64,000 nt of DNA from Polaromonas sp047303325 (GCF_047303325.1 NZ_JBKBEX010000008.1:112643-176642), one strand, 5' to 3'; positions 25,788 through 35,329 are shown, numbered from the stretch's first letter. Translations and numbers: made by a program. Notes: a model not told the origin generated them from the sequence alone.

Positions 25788-26432
25788 TCAAGCCGCAGGC
25801 GGCGGCGTCTTCGGTTCGAAGTCGCACCAGGGCGCCACCGCGCACTGCCAGCACAGCGGCTTGCGCGCCAGGCACACATAGCGCCCGTGCAGGATCAACC
25901 AGTGGTGCGCGTCCACCAGGTACTCGGTAGGCACGCGCTTGAGCAGGTTCATCTCGACTTCCAGCGGGTTCTTGCCGGGTGCCAGGCCCGTGCGGTTGCT
26001 CACGCGAAAGATGTGCGTGTCCACCGCCATCACCGCCTCGCCGAAGGCCGAGTTGAGCACCACATTGGCCGTCTTGCGGCCCACGCCGGGCAGGGCCTCC
26101 AGCGCCTCGCGCGTGCGCGGCACCTGGCCGCCATGCTGCTTCACCAATATCTCGCAGGTCGCCAGCAGGTTTTTGGCCTTGGTGCGGTACAGCCCTATGG
26201 TGCGTATATACGACTCCAGGCCTTCCAGCCCTAAGTCGAGGATGGCCTGCGGCGTGTTGGCCACCGGGTAGAGCTTGCGCGTGGCCTTGTTCACGCTCAC
26301 GTCGGTCGCCTGCGCGCTCAGCAGCACGGCGGCCAGCAGCTCGAACACACTGGTGTATTCGAGCTCGGTCACCGGCATGGGGTTGGCGGCCTTGAGCGTG
26401 GCGAAGAACGGGGCGATGGCTTCTTTTTTCAT
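25788..26432 (-). CDS. nth: Endonuclease III
   Basis: A 214-residue DNA glycosylase/AP lyase for oxidised pyrimidines. It has the helix-hairpin-helix LPGVGRKTANVVLNSAFG with the catalytic Lys, the downstream catalytic Asp in AVDTHIFRVSNR, and the C-terminal 4Fe-4S cluster motif CLARKPLCWQCAVAPWC (spacing C-x6-C-x2-C-x5-C). The ATG at 26432 gives the standard length. Confidence 0.97.
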   Translation of the reverse strand: MKKEAIAPFFATLKAANPMPVTELEYTSVFELLAAVLLSAQATDVSVNKATRKLYPVANTPQAILDLGLEGLESYIRTIGLYRTKAKNLLATCEILVKQHGGQVPRTREALEALPGVGRKTANVVLNSAFGEAVMAVDTHIFRVSNRTGLAPGKNPLEVEMNLLKRVPTEYLVDAHHWLILHGRYVCLARKPLCWQCAVAPWCDFEPKTPPPAA

Positions 26433-26479
26433 GTCCCGCAGTGTATCGGGGTGTTCCGGCCTGCGCCGGCCGGTGCTGT

Positions 26480-27499
26480 TCAGGCCGCCATGCGCGGCAC
26501 GTCCCACACCGAGCTGGGCGGCTCGCCGGCGTGCTGGAGCTGCTGCTGCACGGCCTGCCAGATCGCATTGCAGTCGTCTGGCCTGGCCATGCCGGCCGCC
26601 GTGTATGCCAGGTGGGCTTCAGCGGCCATGGCCTGCATGCGCTGGTGCGTTTCGGCATTGGGCGCGATGCCCAGCAAGGCCGGCGTGACCGGCAGGCCCT
26701 CGCAGGCCGCGGCCATGCGGCCCATCAGCGCATCGTCGAATTTGGGCGCGCCGGAAAACAGCATCACAAAGTACGGCCAGTCGGGCAGGAAGGCACGGCG
26801 CAGGCCGTGGGTCAGGCCGTTGCGCGCCACGGCGATCATGCGGCAGGGATGGCCACTCTCCATGAACTCCACGTACTCGCTGCTGCCGTCCATGTCCTGC
26901 TCGCCCGCGAAACGCCGCTTGGCCACCGTCCCGCCGGTGCGTTGCGCCAGCCAGCCGACCATGCCGAAGGCCTCGTTGCCGCCGGCCGAGCAGATGCCGA
27001 CACGGTGGAAGGCCTCGGGGTCGGCCAGGCCCTGGGCTTGCGGCAGCTGCATGGGCGCCGACAGCCGCCGCAGCACGGAGGAGGGCGAATACTGGATGCC
27101 TTTTTCGAACTGGTCTCGCAGCGCCATCACGCGGCGGCCGAACTGCACGGCCGACTCGGTGGCCTGCGACATCACCATGGACCAGGGCGTGGGCAGTATG
27201 CGCCGGCCCCGGCTGATGTGCAGGGTATGCGGCGAGTGGTGGCGCGGATCGCCGGCCAGCCGCAGCAGCAGGGCGCGCAGCTGGGGCGACGGGCCCTCCG
27301 CCCAGTGGACGAACCAGCCGCTCTGGTAATGCAGGATGGCGTGTATGCCATCCGCGGCGTTGTGCGGCAGGGAGTGCGCGCGTATGTCCTCCATCTGCGC
27401 GTAGATGCCTTCCTTGACGTGGCAGATGCTGGCCGTCACCACACGCTCGACTTCCACTTGTCCAGGAGGCGCGGCATAGGGCGCAATGCTGTTCACCAT
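26480..27499 (-). CDS. BLUF-like domain protein lacking photocycle residues
   Basis: A 339-residue protein. Residues about 17-110 align by eye with the BLUF blue-light sensor fold: HNAADGIHAILHY (conserved Asn at 47), GWFVHWAEGP, DPRH (84-87) and PTPWSM (Trp106, Met108). The two residues essential to the BLUF photocycle appear changed: the N-terminal Tyr position reads Thr (VVTAS) and the Gln of the F-x-QW-EG motif is His65. Flavin-based signalling of the usual type is thus unlikely. Residues about 150-320 form an uncharacterised C-terminal domain (CSAGGNEAFGMVGWLAQ, WPYFVMLFSGAPK) reminiscent of a small GTPase-like or sensor fold, not assigned. An alternative TTG start lies at 27535. Confidence 0.65.
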   Translation of the reverse strand: MVNSIAPYAAPPGQVEVERVVTASICHVKEGIYAQMEDIRAHSLPHNAADGIHAILHYQSGWFVHWAEGPSPQLRALLLRLAGDPRHHSPHTLHISRGRRILPTPWSMVMSQATESAVQFGRRVMALRDQFEKGIQYSPSSVLRRLSAPMQLPQAQGLADPEAFHRVGICSAGGNEAFGMVGWLAQRTGGTVAKRRFAGEQDMDGSSEYVEFMESGHPCRMIAVARNGLTHGLRRAFLPDWPYFVMLFSGAPKFDDALMGRMAAACEGLPVTPALLGIAPNAETHQRMQAMAAEAHLAYTAAGMARPDDCNAIWQAVQQQLQHAGEPPSSVWDVPRMAA

Positions 27500-27733
27500 G
27501 GGGCCATCCTGCCCGATAAGCAAAAACCCCGTCAATCCCTGCCCTTAAAAGGTGCGAGTTAATAGTGGCAAAAATGCCTCTTGAAAAGGATCGCAACACT
27601 TTCTTGCAACTCGGTACGGGTGACGTGGTGCATGACGCGCGCCGCTGCGGTGGCGCGCCGTGCCAATGGCGATTCGTGCGGCACGGGTCATTACGGGGGT
27701 GATGCCGGCCCGAACTGCTTTAGCATCGCAGCC

Positions 27734-29389
27734 ATGAAAGCTCACACTCTTTTACGACTGCTGGCCGCCTCATTGGCCGCCGCATTGTTCGCCAGCTGTA
27801 CCGCTGCGCCAGGCACTGTGGCCGGCGCCGCGCCGCGCCCCAAACTGGTGGTCTTCCTGGTCGTCGACGGCCTGCCGCAGCGCCAGGTGCTGGACTATCG
27901 CGACCAGCTCGCGCCCGACGGCTTCGCGCGCTTCCTGGACCGCGGCGCCTGGTTCGCGAATGCGCATTACGGCCACGCCTTCACCGTCACCGCGGCCGGC
28001 CATGCCACCATGCTCACCGGCGCCTACCCGCATCGCACCGGCATCATAGGCAACGACTGGCGCGACCCCGTGACCGCCGAGCCCGTCTACTGCACCGGCG
28101 ACACCTCGGCCACCTACATCGGCCACCCTACCAATGCCCTCGATGGCACCAGCCCGAAAAACCTCAAGGCCGAAACCGTGGGCGACGTGCTGCGCCGCGT
28201 CGACAGCCGCTCCAAGGTCATAGGCATTTCGGGCAAGGACCGCGGCGCCATCCTGCCGGCCGGCAAGACCGGCATTGCCTATATGTATATGGGCGCCACC
28301 GGGCAGTTCGCCTCCAGCACCCACTACATGGCCGCGCACCCGGCCTGGGTCGACCGCTACAACGCCGGCAAGCCGGCCGACCGCTACTTCAAGGCCGAGT
28401 GGAAGGCCTTGCTGCCCGAGGCCGCGTACGCTCGCTCGCTACCCGACCAGCAGCCCTGGTACGGCCCCGCGGGCGGCGGCCTGCCGGCGATGTTCGGGGC
28501 GAAGGAGGACAGCGCGCCCGGCCCGCGCTTTTACGGCTCGCTGCTGCGCGGCCCCTTTGTCGATGCGATGTCGCTGGAGTTCGCGCGCGCGGCGATTGCC
28601 GGCGAGCAACTGGGCCAGGACGACATTCCCGACATCCTGTCGGTGAGCCTTTCGGGCCACGACTATGTGAACCACGCCTTCAGCGCCGAGTCGCGCCTCT
28701 CGCACGACCACCTGCTGCAGCTGGACCGTTTGCTGCAGGCCTTCTTCCAGGACCTGGACGCGCGCGTCGGCAAGGACAACTACATCGCCGTGCTCACCGC
28801 CGACCACGGCTTCATGCCCGCGCCCGAATACAACGCCAGCCAGGGCCGCGAGTCCGGCCGCGTCAACAGCAGCCAGCTGCTGGGCCGCGTCAATGCCGGG
28901 CTCGAAAAACGTTTTGGCCCCGGCAAATGGGCCGCGGGTTTTTCGGGCTCCAGCGTGCTGCTCGACAAACAGCTCATCGCGCAAAAGCAGGCCAATGCCG
29001 ACGCCCTGGCCGAGGAAACCCGCGCGCTGTTGATGGCCGAGCCCGGTTTTGCCGCGGCCTACACACGCCGTGAAATGCAAAGCGGCAGCCGCGCCGGTGC
29101 GCCGTTCTTTGACCAGATCCGCAAATCCTGGCACCCGGATGTTTCGGGCGATGTGCAGTACTCGCTCAAGCCCGGCTGGATGTTCGGCAACACGGTCGCC
29201 ACGCACGGCTCGCCGCACCCGTACGACACGCAGGTGCCCATCCTGATGTACGGCCCGGCCTGGGTCAAACCCGGCCGCATTGACGCGCGCGTAGAGGTGG
29301 TGGACATCGCGCCCACGCTGTCACGCGTGCTGCGCATCGCGCCGCCTTCGTCGGCCGAAGGCAAGCTCCTGCCCTTGCCGGGGCTGTAG
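27734..29389 (+). CDS. Alkaline phosphatase family protein (PafA/nucleotide pyrophosphatase-like)
   Basis: A 551-residue exported enzyme of the alkaline phosphatase superfamily. After a signal sequence with a possible lipidated Cys22 (LFASC), it has the first metal site VVFLVVDGLPQ (Asp), the nucleophile region HAFTVTAAGHATMLTG (Thr), and further metal ligands in SVSLSGHDYVNH and VLTADHGFMPAPEY, ending with VATHGSPHPYDTQVP. The Thr nucleophile indicates the PafA or NPP branch, acting on phosphate mono- or diesters in the periplasm. It is preceded by a 234-base non-coding gap. Confidence 0.88.
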   Translation: MKAHTLLRLLAASLAAALFASCTAAPGTVAGAAPRPKLVVFLVVDGLPQRQVLDYRDQLAPDGFARFLDRGAWFANAHYGHAFTVTAAGHATMLTGAYPHRTGIIGNDWRDPVTAEPVYCTGDTSATYIGHPTNALDGTSPKNLKAETVGDVLRRVDSRSKVIGISGKDRGAILPAGKTGIAYMYMGATGQFASSTHYMAAHPAWVDRYNAGKPADRYFKAEWKALLPEAAYARSLPDQQPWYGPAGGGLPAMFGAKEDSAPGPRFYGSLLRGPFVDAMSLEFARAAIAGEQLGQDDIPDILSVSLSGHDYVNHAFSAESRLSHDHLLQLDRLLQAFFQDLDARVGKDNYIAVLTADHGFMPAPEYNASQGRESGRVNSSQLLGRVNAGLEKRFGPGKWAAGFSGSSVLLDKQLIAQKQANADALAEETRALLMAEPGFAAAYTRREMQSGSRAGAPFFDQIRKSWHPDVSGDVQYSLKPGWMFGNTVATHGSPHPYDTQVPILMYGPAWVKPGRIDARVEVVDIAPTLSRVLRIAPPSSAEGKLLPLPGL

Positions 29390-29415
29390 AAAAAAGAAGC
29401 GGAAGAGCAGGGCGC

Positions 29416-30366
29416 TCAGCCGTTTTTTTTCGCACTGCGCCTGCGCGCCGGCGCCATGCCGTTGCCCGACTCGCGAACGGCGGCGATCAACTGCGCGGTG
29501 AAGTCCAGCACCAGCGGCGCCAGCGTCTGCCCCTCCAGCGACAGCACCTGCAACACACGCTGGCGCAGTTCCGGCTCGGCAAAAGGCACGGCCACCAGCT
29601 GGCCCTGGCGTATCAGGTGCGCGGCCGTGAGGTAGCCCGACAGCATGATGTCGTCGCCGCGCGTGCTAGGCAGCAGCGCCGACGAAAAATTGCTGACCAC
29701 CGAGGCCTGGTACTGCAGGCCCTGGACGCTGGCCACCATGTCAAAGAGCTGGCGCCCCGTCATGCCCTTGGCGCTGATGCCCAGCGGGTATTTCACGACG
29801 TCCGCCACCGTCACCGCGCGGGCCCGTGCCAGCGGGTGCGTGGGCAGCATCAGCGCGTAGATGGGCGCGGTGGCCGCATGCCGCACCGTCATGCCTTTTT
29901 CCGGCGCCATGGTGTACTTGAGCGCCACATCGGTTTCACCCTGCAGCAGCAGGCGGCTGACGCTTTCGGGTGAACCCACGCTGAGCTCGATCAGCGCCTC
30001 GGGGTGGCTGCGCCTGAAGCCCGTCATCACCTCCGGCATGAAACCCGTCGCGAAACCCTCGGTGCAGGCCACGCGCACGCGCCGCGCGCTATAGCCGGCC
30101 AGGCCGCGCACCTGTTCCATCACGCGTTCGGCGTCGTCGCTGCCCGCGCGCGCATAGGCCATCAGGCGCTCACCCGCATCCGTGGGCACCATGCCGCGCG
30201 CCCTGCGCTCGAACAGCGCGCAGCCCAGCTGGTCTTCCAGCTTGCCGACCTGGCGGCTCACGGCCGAGGCCGCCACATGCAGTTGCGCCGCAGCCTGGCT
30301 GACCGAGCCGGTGCGCGCCACCTCGAGGAAGTAGCGGATCTGCGTGCTGAAAAAAGTGGTTTTCAT
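29416..30366 (-). CDS. LysR family transcriptional regulator
   Basis: A 316-residue regulator with an N-terminal winged helix (IRYFLEVARTGSVSQAAAQL, AASAVSRQVGKLEDQLG) and a two-lobe substrate-binding-like effector domain. The C-terminal tail is basic (RRRSAKKNG). It is divergent from an M20 peptidase and Bug-receptor operon that it probably controls; inverted and direct repeats lie between them. The ATG at 30366 starts eight residues before the first helix. Confidence 0.9.
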   Translation of the reverse strand: MKTTFFSTQIRYFLEVARTGSVSQAAAQLHVAASAVSRQVGKLEDQLGCALFERRARGMVPTDAGERLMAYARAGSDDAERVMEQVRGLAGYSARRVRVACTEGFATGFMPEVMTGFRRSHPEALIELSVGSPESVSRLLLQGETDVALKYTMAPEKGMTVRHAATAPIYALMLPTHPLARARAVTVADVVKYPLGISAKGMTGRQLFDMVASVQGLQYQASVVSNFSSALLPSTRGDDIMLSGYLTAAHLIRQGQLVAVPFAEPELRQRVLQVLSLEGQTLAPLVLDFTAQLIAAVRESGNGMAPARRRSAKKNG

Positions 30367-30445
30367 GCGGGGGCGGGTGGGAATGGAGGGGCGCTTGAAT
30401 TTGTACTTTGCCAAAAAGGCAAAGCCCTGTTGCGATATCTCTCAT

Positions 30446-30471
30446 TGTAGTAAGTCCCGATTCTTCCTACA
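30446..30471. promoter_or_regulatory. Inverted repeat, LysR operator candidate
   Basis: TGTAGTAAG and CTTCCTACA form 9-bp arms with one mismatch around an 8-base spacer, in the 193-base gap between the LysR gene and the M20 gene. The size and T/A ends fit a LysR recognition site. Confidence 0.5.
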
Positions 30472-30487
30472 TTTGGTTTCAAGACGC

Positions 30488-30518
30488 GTTCATGACACGT
30501 TCATGACGCATTCATCAC
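30488..30518 (+). repeat. Three direct repeats with 11-bp period before the M20 gene
   Basis: GTTCATGAC at 30488 and 30499 and ATTCATCAC at 30510 recur with an exact 11-base period, i.e. on one face of the helix, just before the M20 gene (start 30560). This phasing suggests a protein-binding array. Confidence 0.5.
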
Positions 30519-30559
30519 TGAGATCACGACCGCGCGCCCTTTTTTTTAAACGATGAAAC

Positions 30560-31969
30560 ATGCTGAGATCCGACTGCCTTGATGCCGCCACGGCCTGGTT
30601 TGACGAAGGCCATTTTTTCGACGTCCTGCAAAGGCGCGTTGCCCTGCGCACCGAAAGCGACAACGGCAAACCCAACCCCGCGCTGGGTGACTACCTGCGC
30701 GGCGAGATGACGGACTCCCTGCGCGCGCTCGGCTTTGCCTGCAGCGTCCTGCCCAATCCCGTCGAGGGCGCCGGCCCTTTCCTGGTCGCGCGGCGCGTGG
30801 AAGATGCGGCGCTGCCTACCGTGCTGACCTACGGCCACGGCGACGTGGTCAGCGGCCAGGAAGGGCGTTGGCGCGAAGGGCTGCAGCCCTGGGAGCTGGT
30901 GCGCGAAGGCGAGCGCTGGTACGGCCGCGGCACCGCCGACAACAAGGGCCAGCACACCGTCAACCTGGCCGCGCTGGCCAGCGTGATCAAGGCGCGCGGC
31001 GGCCGCCTGGGCTACAACGTCACGCTGCTGCTCGAGATGGGCGAGGAAGCCGCCTCGCCCGGCCTGCATGCCTTTTGCGAAAGCCATCGCGCGCAACTCA
31101 AGGCCGATTTGCTGATCGCTTGCGACGGCCCGCGCGTGCATGCCGACAAGCCCACGCTGTTCCTGGGCTCGCGCGGCGCGATCAATTTCAGCCTGCGCCT
31201 GCGCGCGCGCGACAAGGCCTACCACTCGGGCAACTGGGGCGGGGCCCTGCTGAACCCGGCCACCGTGCTGGCCAGCGCTGTGGCCTCGCTGGTCGATGCG
31301 CGGGGCCGCATACTGGTGCCGGCCCTCAAGCCGCGCGCGCTGCCCCTGTTGGTGCGCCGCGCGTTGGCCAATGTAGATATCGGCGGCGGCGAGGACGACC
31401 CGCTGCCCGATGCTCACTGGGGCGAACCCGGCCTCAGCACGGCCGAACGCCTGATCGGCTGGAACACCCTCGAAGTGCTGGCGCTGGGTGCCGGCTCGCC
31501 GCAGCGCCCCGTCAATGCGATTCCCGGCGAGGCCGTGGCCCATTGCCAGCTGCGCTTTGTGGTTGGCACGCCTTACCAGGACCTTGCCGCCATCCTGCGC
31601 AAGCACCTGGACCGCTATGGCTTCAACCGCGTCGAGGTGGAGATCACGCTCACCGGCGCGGCCACGCGCCTGGACCTGGACCACCCCTGGGTGGGCTGGG
31701 CGCAGCGCTCCATCGGGCTGAGCAGCGGCAAGCCGGTCGTCACCTTGCCCAACCTGGCCGGCTCACTGCCCAATGATGTCTTCGCGGACCTGCTGGGCCT
31801 GCCCACCTTGTGGGTGCCGCATTCCTATCCGGCCTGCGCCCAGCACGCGCCCGACGAACACCTGCTGGCGCCCGTCGCCCGCGAAGGCCTGCGCATCATG
31901 GCCGGCCTCTATTGGGACCTCGGCGAGCCCGCCGGCTTGCCCTGGCATGCCGCGCGGGCCGCCGCCTGA
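30560..31969 (+). CDS. M20 family metallopeptidase
   Basis: A 469-residue zinc hydrolase of the M20 (ArgE/DapE/carboxypeptidase) family. YGHGDVV carries the first His and Asp ligands, YGRGTADNKGQ the bridging Asp, and LEMGEEAASPGL the catalytic Glu pair; the lid domain lies in the middle and a terminal His is in LWVPHSYPACAQHAPDE. It hydrolyses a peptide or N-acyl amino acid. It shares an operon with a Bug receptor that may import the substrate, under the divergent LysR regulator. Confidence 0.92.
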   Translation: MLRSDCLDAATAWFDEGHFFDVLQRRVALRTESDNGKPNPALGDYLRGEMTDSLRALGFACSVLPNPVEGAGPFLVARRVEDAALPTVLTYGHGDVVSGQEGRWREGLQPWELVREGERWYGRGTADNKGQHTVNLAALASVIKARGGRLGYNVTLLLEMGEEAASPGLHAFCESHRAQLKADLLIACDGPRVHADKPTLFLGSRGAINFSLRLRARDKAYHSGNWGGALLNPATVLASAVASLVDARGRILVPALKPRALPLLVRRALANVDIGGGEDDPLPDAHWGEPGLSTAERLIGWNTLEVLALGAGSPQRPVNAIPGEAVAHCQLRFVVGTPYQDLAAILRKHLDRYGFNRVEVEITLTGAATRLDLDHPWVGWAQRSIGLSSGKPVVTLPNLAGSLPNDVFADLLGLPTLWVPHSYPACAQHAPDEHLLAPVAREGLRIMAGLYWDLGEPAGLPWHAARAAA

Positions 31970-32016
31970 GTTGTTTTTGTCCTGATTGCACCCTCGCTCA
32001 CTCACTGGAGTTGCCC

Positions 32017-33027
32017 ATGCCTTCCCCCATGTCTTTTGCTGCACGCCGGTCCCTGTTTCAGGCGACCCTGCTGGTCGCCGCCTGTTCTGCCCTCGTGTTT
32101 CCCGGCGTGTCGCAGGCGCAGGCACAAGCCTGGCCCGCCAGGCCGATCAAGCTGGTCGTTCCTTTCCCGCCGGGCGGCGGCACCGACGTGGCGGCCCGCA
32201 TCATCGGCGAGCGGCTCAGCGCCCGCCTGGGCCAGCCCGTGATCATCGACAACAAGCCCGGCGCTTCCACCGCCATCGGCGTGGTCATGGTCAGCGCGGC
32301 CGAGCCCGACGGCTACACCTTGCTGTTCTCCGGCTCCAGCAGCTACACCGTCAACCCCGCGGTGCGCAGCAAGCTGGGCTACGACCCCTTCAAGCAGCTC
32401 TCGCCCATTGCCATGGTCGCGCGCACGCCGCTGGTGCTGGTGACTGCAAGCACCGGTCCCTACAAAACCCTCAAGGACGTGCTGGCCAAAGCCAAGGCCG
32501 CTCCGGGCACGCTGACCTATGCCACCTTTGGTGCCGGCTCGGCGCCGCACCTGGCCGGCGAGCTGCTGGCCAGTGCCACGGGCGTGAAGTTTTCCGCCAT
32601 CCCCTACAAAGGCAGCGCCGAGGCCGACATCGGCGTGGTGCGCGCGGACGTCAGCATGGGCATAGACACCCTGGCGGCCGTCAACCCCCTGGTGCAATCG
32701 GGCAAGCTGCGCGCCCTGGCCGTCATCAGCGAAAAGCGTTCCCCGCAGATGCCCACCGTGCCCGCGTATGGCGAACTGCAGCTGTCGCCGGCCTTGCTGG
32801 ACGGCTGGTATGCGGTCGCCGCGCCTGCCGGCATTTCACCGGCCGTGCGCGACCAGCTGCTGCAGGCCGTGACGGCCGTGATGGCCGACCCCGCGGTGGG
32901 CAAGAAGCTGCAGCAGCAGTCCCTGGAGCCGGCCTTCCTGGGTCCGCAGGCGCTGCGCGATGTGATGGATTCGGAGATCGCGCGTTATCGCGCCCTGGTG
33001 GTGCGCGCCAATATCCGCGTCGATTAA
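32017..33027 (+). CDS. Bug-family tripartite tricarboxylate transporter receptor
   Basis: A 336-residue periplasmic receptor with a signal peptide (cleavage near SQAQA) and the Bug signature IKLVVPFPPGGGTDVAARII followed by IIDNKPGASTAIG. It lies 47 bases after the M20 gene in the same direction. It differs clearly from the receptor at 23582, so the two are independent paralogues with probably different ligands. Confidence 0.92.
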   Translation: MPSPMSFAARRSLFQATLLVAACSALVFPGVSQAQAQAWPARPIKLVVPFPPGGGTDVAARIIGERLSARLGQPVIIDNKPGASTAIGVVMVSAAEPDGYTLLFSGSSSYTVNPAVRSKLGYDPFKQLSPIAMVARTPLVLVTASTGPYKTLKDVLAKAKAAPGTLTYATFGAGSAPHLAGELLASATGVKFSAIPYKGSAEADIGVVRADVSMGIDTLAAVNPLVQSGKLRALAVISEKRSPQMPTVPAYGELQLSPALLDGWYAVAAPAGISPAVRDQLLQAVTAVMADPAVGKKLQQQSLEPAFLGPQALRDVMDSEIARYRALVVRANIRVD

Positions 33028-33032
33028 TCGCG

Positions 33033-34013
33033 CTACAGGGCTTTGACGGGCACGCAGAGCCAGCAGCTGAAGTTTCCGGTTTTCGGGTCCATCACGAAAT
33101 CTTCTTCATACAGTTCCAGCGCCGGTTTGTTGTCCGGCTGGTAACCGCTTTGCGGCAGCCACTCGGCGAACATGTGCGTCCAGGCTTCGTGCACCTCGTT
33201 GCCCGGTTTGCCGGTGAAGCGGCCGCAGGCATAGCGCCCACCGCCAAAGTTCTGCACACCGATTTCGCCCTGGGGCTTGAAGGACTCGTCCACTTCTATG
33301 CAGGCGTCGTAGCGGCATTTGTCGGCCGGCGTGATCTCGGGGTTGTCCTGGCTGATGCCGTACATCTTGGGGCGCGGGTTCATGTAGCCGTTCCGGCCGC
33401 ACCAGGCGACAAAGCGTTGCCACAGCTGCGCCACGCCGTCGCCGTAAGGCCCGGTGTTGCGCATATAGGCCAGGCGCATGGGGGGAAGGGTTTTGAGTTC
33501 AACGTGCATGGCAAGGGTTCTTTCGGATGAAGGTACCGGCCCGGCGGGCCAGAGGGTTCTATCTTTAAACAACGCCATGATGGAGTCTTGATTCGGCTTG
33601 TGATTGCCTTGATGAATCTTGCTAAGTTCAATCTGCCGGCGCGTCGCCCACTCGCGCCAGCCCCCGCGCCGCCACGCCGTGGGCGTTGTGCCGAAGTGGG
33701 CGCGAAAGGCACGGCTGAAGACTTCCGCTGAAGCAAAGCCCGTGTCGAGTGCTATCTGCAGCGCGGTCTGCGGCGTAAAAATCAGGCGCTGGGCGGCGGC
33801 CTCCAGCCGCAGCCGGCGCACGCAGTCGGCCAGGGTTTCGCCCGTCACTGCCTGAAACACGCGGTGAAAGTGCCAGGGCGAAAAGTGCGCTACGTCAGCC
33901 AGGGCCTGCAAGTCCAGCGTGCTGTCCAGGTTGGCGCTGATGTGGTCCACCACGCGGTTGATGCGGGCGATGTAGGCACTGCGGGCCGCGGGATCAAGGC
34001 CGGGCTCTGTCAT
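33033..34013 (-). CDS. AraC family regulator with GyrI-like effector domain
   Basis: A 326-residue regulator with an N-terminal AraC helix-turn-helix pair (LQALADVAHFSPWHFHRVFQ, then ALQIALDTGFASAEVFSRAF) and a C-terminal GyrI-like small-molecule-binding domain from about residue 168 (VELKTLPPMRLAYMRNTGPYG). Relatives include Rob- and BmrR-type regulators of drug or stress responses. Its ATG overlaps the hipA stop (34010-34013), so it is translationally coupled to the hipBA toxin-antitoxin genes. Confidence 0.9.
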   Translation of the reverse strand: MTEPGLDPAARSAYIARINRVVDHISANLDSTLDLQALADVAHFSPWHFHRVFQAVTGETLADCVRRLRLEAAAQRLIFTPQTALQIALDTGFASAEVFSRAFRAHFGTTPTAWRRGGWREWATRRQIELSKIHQGNHKPNQDSIMALFKDRTLWPAGPVPSSERTLAMHVELKTLPPMRLAYMRNTGPYGDGVAQLWQRFVAWCGRNGYMNPRPKMYGISQDNPEITPADKCRYDACIEVDESFKPQGEIGVQNFGGGRYACGRFTGKPGNEVHEAWTHMFAEWLPQSGYQPDNKPALELYEEDFVMDPKTGNFSCWLCVPVKAL

Positions 34014-35329
34014 GGCAGTTCGTCCACGAATTTTTCGGCCTGCGCCAGCATGCCGCGACGTATGGCGGCGAACACCGGCTTGGGAAAATCCGGCGGCAGC
34101 TGTTCGGCCACGCGCTCCAGCGCGTGCGGCACTTGCAGCACCAGCGCCACCATCTGGTCGAAGGCTCCGGGCACGCCGCTTTGCCGCGCCAGCGCCTCCC
34201 AGTGGCGCGTGCGGATTTCGTGCAGGTGGTAGTGCGTATTCTTGTTGCGCAGGGCCATGGCCAGTTTTGCGCGGCGCGAGCTGACCTGGTTGGGGCCATT
34301 GCCGATGATGGGCCAGGCCGACAGCACGTCATACAGCGGCGTCATGTGAAAGCCGCCGCCGCGCTCCAGGAAAATCGAGAAATTCTTGGCATGGCCGTCG
34401 GTGGCCGCCATGATCCAGAAGGCCAGCTGCACCCGCACAAATTGCAATATGTCGGCGCTGGCACGGCTACCCCCACCCAGCAAGTCCAGGCCCGCGCGCA
34501 GGCCGGGGCCTCCGTCGCTTTCATACTTGAGGTCGCCGGGTGTTCCCGTCGCCTGGCAGAAATCCTCCTGCGGCAGGCGGGCTATCCATGTGCCGGCGTC
34601 CATCCAGCGCCTGTCAAAGCGCTCCACGATCAGCACTTTGCGTTCACCGAAGCGGCCCATTTCCGTGGGCGCGACCTCGAATCCCAGCTCGCCCAGCAGG
34701 GTCGCGCAGAGCCATTCGTTTTCCACCGAGTCCGTCATGTCGGCTCGCATATTGCCCACCAGGCCCAGCGGCAGCTTGAAGATGTGTGTGGTGGGTGTGG
34801 AGCCCGAGGGCAGGTGCCAGCGTTGGCCTACGCGCAGCAGCGCTGTTTTTTCCTGGGCACCGGCAATGGAAATCCTGAAATCATCCGCGAGCGAGGCGCC
34901 TTCCGCGCCATCGCCTGTCACCTCGCCCAGCAGCGCCTCCACCTGGCTGTCGCTCAGCGGCGTGCTGTCGATGCGGTCGTGCGGCGGTGGTTGCAGGCCT
35001 TGCGGCATCAGCTGCAGCGCGCCCACGCAGTCCCGGCCCACGGCGGCCAGCAGGTCGGCCGCGCGGATGGAAGAGGTCCCAAAGCGCCGCCGCAGCCGTT
35101 CGCGGATGCGGCCGCTGTCGGGCAGCAGGTTGTCGAAGTAGTGCTCCACCTTGGCGCCCATCACGTCGCCGCCGCCGGCCGGCATGGGCAGCGAGACCGA
35201 AAGCGGCCGCGCATTGGGCGAGCGCGACCAGTTCTCGTCATAACGAAAGCCCGGTGTGCCGGTCCGTGTCCAGAACCACAAGCCCACATGCTGGCCGTTC
35301 ATCCACACATCAAGATCGGCGAATGCCAT
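34010..35329 (-). CDS. hipA: HipA family serine/threonine kinase toxin
   Basis: A 439-residue kinase-like protein. The N-terminal subdomain has PNARPLSVSLPMP and VEHYFDNLLPDS; the ATP-binding strand ISIAGAQEKTALL and the catalytic segment ATDGHAKNFSIFL (Asp, His, Lys, Asn) and metal-binding MTPLYDVLSAW are the HipA signatures. In known systems HipA phosphorylates glutamyl-tRNA synthetase or other tRNA synthetases and induces growth arrest, and is neutralised by HipB. It lies 53 bases after hipB on the same strand. All key residues appear present, so it is probably active. Confidence 0.9.
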   Translation of the reverse strand: MAFADLDVWMNGQHVGLWFWTRTGTPGFRYDENWSRSPNARPLSVSLPMPAGGGDVMGAKVEHYFDNLLPDSGRIRERLRRRFGTSSIRAADLLAAVGRDCVGALQLMPQGLQPPPHDRIDSTPLSDSQVEALLGEVTGDGAEGASLADDFRISIAGAQEKTALLRVGQRWHLPSGSTPTTHIFKLPLGLVGNMRADMTDSVENEWLCATLLGELGFEVAPTEMGRFGERKVLIVERFDRRWMDAGTWIARLPQEDFCQATGTPGDLKYESDGGPGLRAGLDLLGGGSRASADILQFVRVQLAFWIMAATDGHAKNFSIFLERGGGFHMTPLYDVLSAWPIIGNGPNQVSSRRAKLAMALRNKNTHYHLHEIRTRHWEALARQSGVPGAFDQMVALVLQVPHALERVAEQLPPDFPKPVFAAIRRGMLAQAEKFVDELP

